Origin: Prosapia bicincta
Taxonomy: Eukaryota > Arthropoda > Insecta > Hemiptera > Cercopidae
DNA: 64,000 nucleotides
Assembly: GCA_036971475.1 (NCBI GenBank)
Contig: JBAIZL010000003.1
Span: 47,666,842-47,730,841 of the forward strand
Direction of reading: 5' to 3'
The first letter of the stretch is position 1. Each line of letters starts with the position of its first letter. The position numbers and the translations under genes were made by a program. Below the pieces are notes generated by a model, which was given only the letters and a program-made list of their open reading frames with translations, did no database searches and was not told the origin of the DNA. Positions 58,801 to 64,000 of the stretch are shown in pieces.

Positions 58801-61030
58801 AGGTTAGATGCTGCGACACATAAGGAGTTGCAAGCATTGCTGAGCCTTTAGGCATCCATCTTGGTGTTACGGTCGCCAGGATATTCAAGGTGCTACCACA
58901 CGTCCACTGCTGCGAAACCTAAGGGGTCCAAACTTTGCTGAGCCTTTAGGCATCCATCTTGGTGTTACGGTCGCCAGGATATTCAAGGTGCTACCACACG
59001 TCCACTGCTGCGAAACCTAAGGGGTCCAAACATTGCTGAGCCTTTAGGCATCCATCTTGGTGTTACGGTCGCCAGGATATTCAAGGTGCTACCACACGTC
59101 CACTGCTGCGAAACCTTAGGGGTCCAAACTTTGCTCAGCCTTTATGCATCCATCTGAGTGTTACGGTCGCCAGGTCCTGCAAGGTGCTGTAGCAGGTTAG
59201 ATGCTGCGACACATAAGGAGTTGCAAGCATTGCTGAGCCTTTATGCATCCATCTTGGTGTTACGGTCGCCAGGTGCTGCAACAGGTCAGATGCTGCGACA
59301 CACTAGGAGTTGCAAACACTGCTAAGATTTTAGGTATCCATCTTGGTGTTACTGTCGCCAAGAACTGCAAGGTGGAGCCACCGGTCCACTGCTGCGACAC
59401 ACAAGGAATTGCAAACATTTTTGAGCCTTTAGGCATCCATCTTGGTGTTAGGGTCGCCAGGTGCTGCAACTGGTCAGATGCTGCGACACACAAGGAGTTG
59501 CAAATATTTCTGAGCCTTTATGCATCCATCTTGGTGTTACGGTAGCCAGGTTCTGCAAGGTGGAGCCACAGGTCCACTGCTGCGACAAACAAGGAATTGC
59601 AAACATTTCTGAGCCTTCATGCCTCCATTTCGGTGTTACGGGCGCCAGGACCTGCAAGGTGCTGTCACAGGTCCACTGCTGCGACACACAAGGAATTGCA
59701 AACATTTCTGAGCCTTTATGCATCCATCTTGGTGTTACGGTAGCCAGGACCTGCAAGGTGCTGTCACAGGTCCACTGCTACGACACACAAGGAATTGCAA
59801 ACATTTCTGAGCCTTTATGCATCCATCTTGGTGTTACGGTAGCCAGGACCTGCAAGAGGCTGCAACATGTCAGATACTGCGACACACATGGGGTTGAACA
59901 CACTGATGAGCCTTTATGCATCCATCTTGGTGTTACGGTAGCCAGGTCCTGCAAGGTGGAGCCACAGGTCCACTGCCACGACACACAAGGAGTTGCAATC
60001 ACTGCTGAGCCTTTATGGATCCATCTTGGTGTTACGGTCGCCAGGACCTGCAAGGTGCTGTCACAGGTCCACTGCTGAGACACAAGGTGTTGCAATTACT
60101 GCTGAGCCTTTATGGATCCATCTTGGTGTAACGGTAGCCAGGTACTGCAAGGTACTGTAACAGGTTAGATGCTGCGACACATAAGGAGTTGCACACATTT
60201 CTGAGCCTTTAGGCATCCATCTTGGTGTTACGGTCGCCAAGACCTGCAAGGTGGAGCCACATGTCCACTGCTGCAACACTCAAGGGGTTGCAAACATTTC
60301 TGAGCCTTTATGCATCCATCTTGGTGTTATGGTCGCCAGGACTTGCAAGATGGAGCACGCGTCCTCTGCTGCGACACAAAAGGTATTGCAAACATTTCTG
60401 AGTTTTAGATATCCATATTGGTGTTACGGTCGCCAGGACCTGCAAGGTGCTGTCACAGGTCCACTGCAGCGATACACAAGGAGTTGCAAACATTTCTGAG
60501 CCTTTATGCATTCACCTTGGTGTTATGGTCGTCAGGACTTGCAAGGTGGAACACATGTCCACTGCTGCGACAAACAAGGTATTACAAAAATTTCTGAGCC
60601 TTTAGGTATCCATCTTGGTGTTACGATCGCCAGGACGTGCAAGGTGGAGCCACAGGTCCAGTGCTGCGACACACAAGGTATTGCAAACATTTCTGAGCCT
60701 TTATGCATCCATCTTGGTGTTACGGTCGCCAGGACCTGCATGGTGCTCTCACAGGTCCACTGCTACGACATACAAGATATTGCAAACATTTCTGAGCCTT
60801 TAGGCATCCATCTTGGTGTTATGGTCGCCAGGTCCTGCAAGGTGCTGCCACAGGTCCACTGTTACGACACACAAGGAGTTGCAAATACTGATGAGCCTTT
60901 AGGCATCCATCTCGGTGTTACGTTCTCCAGATCTTCAAGGCGCTGCCAAAGGCCAACTGTTGCGTTACACAAGGAGTTGCAAACATTTCTGAGCCGTTAG
61001 GCGTCCATCTTGCCGTTACGGTCGCCAGGT
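55870..61030. repeat. 98/99-bp minisatellite array
   Basis: The left part (to about 58200) has mostly 98-bp units carrying 'gaaacctaaggggtccaaac' and 'ccaggatattcaaggtgct'. The right part has 99-bp units carrying 'gacacacaaggagttgcaaa' and 'ccaggacctgcaaggtgct'. Both share 'ggcatccatcttggtgttac'. A three-unit block of the left type (58874-59130) lies within the right type. In the 99-bp part both strands stay open (59461-60078 plus, 205 codons; 59778-60095 minus), with a 33-residue repeat such as LGVTVARTCKVLSQVHCCDT. I treat these ORFs as by-products of the period. Confidence 0.96.
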
Positions 61031-61959
61031 TGGATTACTTAATTAATTGTAATAAAGATTTTTGTATTGTGGTTAGTGGGTTTTATTTATTCAGTTAAAA
61101 AAGAAATAAAGTTTTTTAAAGCAATCTCTTTAATTTCTACTCAGTTTGCCAGAGCCTTTTTGAAACATATAACTTTGTTCAATAATCAATATAAAACATA
61201 TGTTTATAACAATAAACTATTATTGCCTATGGTATAACATTGTTATATTTATAGGGCCTATAAAATTACAAGCCTGTGTCATTATTTCCTTATTAGTTTC
61301 ATTTTAAGACTATGATTTTGCAATGACAATATACAAGAGTATTAAGGGCACATATACGCCTACGTTGTTTTTCAAAAAACAATTACTTTGATATTTTGCT
61401 ACATATTTTTTTGATTACAATGATATGTAATGCACACACATTTTATTTGCATATAAATTACACACAAAATATAGTCTAAGTTACCATATTTACATTGCAT
61501 CTAAGAATTGGTCGATACAAGAGCGTACAAGTACAGACTCTCATTATATACATATTACTGAGTAATTCTGTTGGTAAATTTTACTTTCATATGTTTGTTA
61601 ACCTCCAAATAGTTATTATTTAGCAAATGACGAGGAAGACAAATTTTTTCTACTATTCTTATGTTTGGGTTTTACGGTTAGAGATTTCTACAAAGTTGGA
61701 ACTGTGAAGGAAGATTCTAATTGAGTTTAAGTTCTTGAGTATTGTGTTTTCTTAAACAGTCTTCGAAATTACTAAGTCAATTACTAAGTAATGTCATTAG
61801 AAGGAATAAAAGTTATTTATAGAAAAAATTATTTCTGAGAGACATTTCTTCATAGGACGACGTCAGCCGAGAAACCTAACCTAATATTTGCAATGAATCT
61901 TGGTATATAAAAAGCTAGCAAATATACTGAGTACAAACATAAAACCAATATAGATGATG
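61031..61959. other. AT-rich unique spacer
   Basis: No ORF above background and no homologue elsewhere in the window. 'aaaaaagaaataaag' near 61100 could be a polyadenylation region, but there is no gene before it. Confidence 0.5.
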
Positions 61960-64000
61960 CTGTATTGGGTGAATTTAAGCCTCTTTACCAGGAATTACCA
62001 AGGACTAACTTGCTCAGAGAATGTTTACGCGGATACATTCAAACTGTCGCTGAGAGCTTTTACTCTGCCATACTTTGTTTGCTTCCACACCTTACAATGT
62101 TGAGCCCTAGATGCTGTAATAGTTGCAATTAAGCCTCTTTACCAGGAATTACCAAAGCCTAACTTGCTCAGAGAATGTTTACGCGGATGCACTCAAACTG
62201 TCGCTGAGAGCTTTTACTCTGCCATACTTTGTTGGCTTCCAAACCTTACAATGCAGAGACCTAGATGCTGTATTAGGTGAATTTAAGCCTCTTTACCAGG
62301 AATTACCAAAGCCTAACTTGCTCAGAGAATGTTTACGCGGATGCACTCAAACCGTCACTGAGACCTCTTACTCGCCCATACTTTGTTGCCTAACTTGCTC
62401 AGAGAATATTTACACGGATGCACTCAAAGCGTCACTGAGAGCTTTTACTCTGTCATACTTTCTTTGCTTCCTCACCTTACAATGTGGAGCCCTAGATGCT
62501 GTAATAGTTGCAATTAAGCCTCTTTACCAGGAGTTACCAAAGCCTAACTTGCTCAGAGAATGTTTACGTGGATACACTCAAAGCGTCACTGAGACCTCTT
62601 ACTCGGCCATACTTTGTTTGCTTCCACACCTTACAATGTTGAGCCCTAGATGCTGTAATAGTTGCAATTAAGCCTCTTTACCAGGAATTACCAAAGCCTA
62701 ACTTGCTCAGAGAATGTTTACGCGGATGCACTCAAACTGTCGCTGAGAGCTTTTACTCTGCCATACTTTGTTGGCTTCCAAACCTTACAATGCAGAGACC
62801 TACATGTTGTATTAGGTGAATTTAAGCCTCTTTACCAGGAATTACCAAAGCCTAACTTGCTCAGAGAATGTTTACGCGGATGCACTCAAACCGTCACTGA
62901 GACCTCTTACTCGCCCATACTTTGTTGCCTAACTTGCTCAGAGAATATTTACACGGATGCACTCAAAGCGTCACTGAGAGCTTTTACTCTGTCATACTTT
63001 GTTTGCTTCCACACCTTACAATGTGGAGCCCTAGATGCTGTATTAGGTGAATTTAAGCCTCTTTACCAGGAATTACCAAAGCCTAACTTGCTCAGAGAAT
63101 GTTTACGCGGATGCACTCAAACTGTCGCTGAGAGCTTTTACTCGGCCATACTTTGATGGCTTCCAAACCTTACAATGCAGAGACCTAGATGCTGTATTAG
63201 GTGAATTTAAGCCTCTTTACCAGGAATTACCAAAGCCTAACTTGCTCAGAGAATATTTACACGGATGCACTCAAAGCGTCACTGAGAGCTTTTACTCTGT
63301 CATACTTTGTTTGCTTCCACACCTTACAATGTGGAGCCCTAGATGCTGTATTAGGTGAATTTAAGCCTCCTTACCAGGAATTACCAAAGCCTAACTTGCT
63401 CAGAGAATATTTACACGGATGTACTCAAAGCGTCACTGAGAGCTTTTACTCTGTCATACTTTGTTTGCTTCCACACCTTACAATGTGGAGCCCTAGATGC
63501 TGTATTAGGTGAATTTAAGCCTCCTTACCAGGAATTAGCAAAGCCTAAGTTGCTCAGAGAATGTTTACGTGGATACACTCAAAGCGTCACTGAGACCTCT
63601 TACTCGGCCATACTTTGTTTGCTTCCACACCTTACAATGTTGAGCCCTAGATGCTGTAATAGTTGCAATTAAGCCTCTTTACCAGGAATTACCAAAGCCT
63701 AACTTGCTCAGAGAATGTTTACGCGGATGCACTCAAACTGTCGCTGAGAGCTTTTACTCTGCCATACTTTGTTGGCTTCCAAACCTTACAATGCAGAGAC
63801 CTACATGCTGTATTAGGTGAATTTAAGCCTCTTTACCAGGAATTACCAAAGCCTAACTTGCTCAGAGAATGTTTACGCGGATGCACTCAAACCGTCACTG
63901 AGACCTCTTACTCGCCCATACTTTGTTGCCTAACTTGCTCAGAGAATATTTACACGGATGCACTCAAAGCGTCACTGAGAGCTTTTACTCTGTCATACTT
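61960..64000. repeat. 154-bp satellite array (runs off the window)
   Basis: Units carry 'cctctttaccaggaattacc', 'ttgctcagagaatgtttacg', 'ctgagagcttttactctg' and 'accttacaatg'. The period is 154 bp (for example 63047, 63201, 63355). Half-unit deletions ('ctttgttgcctaacttgctc') create spacings of 539 bp (62122 to 62661) and 1001 bp (62661 to 63662), that is 3.5 and 6.5 units. Plus-strand ORFs of 103-182 codons here shift frame each unit and are not considered genes. Confidence 0.95.

Noticed and set aside
62123..63672. ORFs of 103-182 codons on the plus strand
   Set aside because: They lie in the 154-bp satellite; each unit shifts the frame and the peptide is a rotation of the same repeat.

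Overview
The window is repeat-dominated eukaryotic DNA with no intact gene. AT-rich DNA, Jockey-type and RNase H-bearing LINEs, a Penelope-like element, hAT and Helitron-like pieces and long minisatellites suggest an arthropod, most likely an insect. A hemipteran-like genome is only a guess. By my estimate about 45% of the window is tandem arrays, as in pericentromeric or other heterochromatin-like DNA. No rRNA, tRNA, CRISPR or bacterial operon features were seen.

Layout, left to right. 1-3222: 375-bp satellite. 3223-3420: Jockey 5' leader. 3690-8140: a minus-strand R1/LOA-like LINE (DUF4780-like ORF1, reverse transcriptase, RNase H) that has lost its endonuclease. 8165-17395: segmental unit copy 1, with exon-like blocks A and B, a 23-bp minisatellite and a ~37-bp minisatellite. 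Then (CA)n and a fragment of unit copy 4 (17745-18240). 18954-19790: Helitron-like repeat with a Penelope fragment. 20053-22620: Jockey debris around an unidentified 130-codon ORF. 22640-26735: unit copy 2. 26736-27520: Penelope reverse-transcriptase pseudogene. 27640-29160: Jockey 3' ends, one with a clear target-site duplication. 29320-32943: 88-bp satellite. 33865-36623: a second Helitron-like / Jockey / R1-like cluster. 37710-52990: unit copy 3, whose minisatellites have grown to about 11 kb. 53413-54435: a hAT element carrying a GC-rich ORF. 54808-55218: tandem foldback hairpins. 55870-61030: 98/99-bp array. 61960-64000: 154-bp array, running off the window.

The main organising principle is repeated segmental duplication. 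A composite block (LINE debris, then a unit with two exon-like blocks, then a 23-bp minisatellite, its shared flank and a 37-bp minisatellite) occurs in at least three diverged copies plus a fragment. The two exon-like blocks keep splice-site dinucleotides across copies, and in copies 1 and 3 the peptide reads on across the predicted junction. They are the best candidate for remnants of an undescribed host or element gene.

Nothing here works together as a pathway. The coding content is decayed transposon protein with frameshifts and catalytic substitutions. The long open frames in the arrays are by-products of periods divisible by three (69 and 99 bp).
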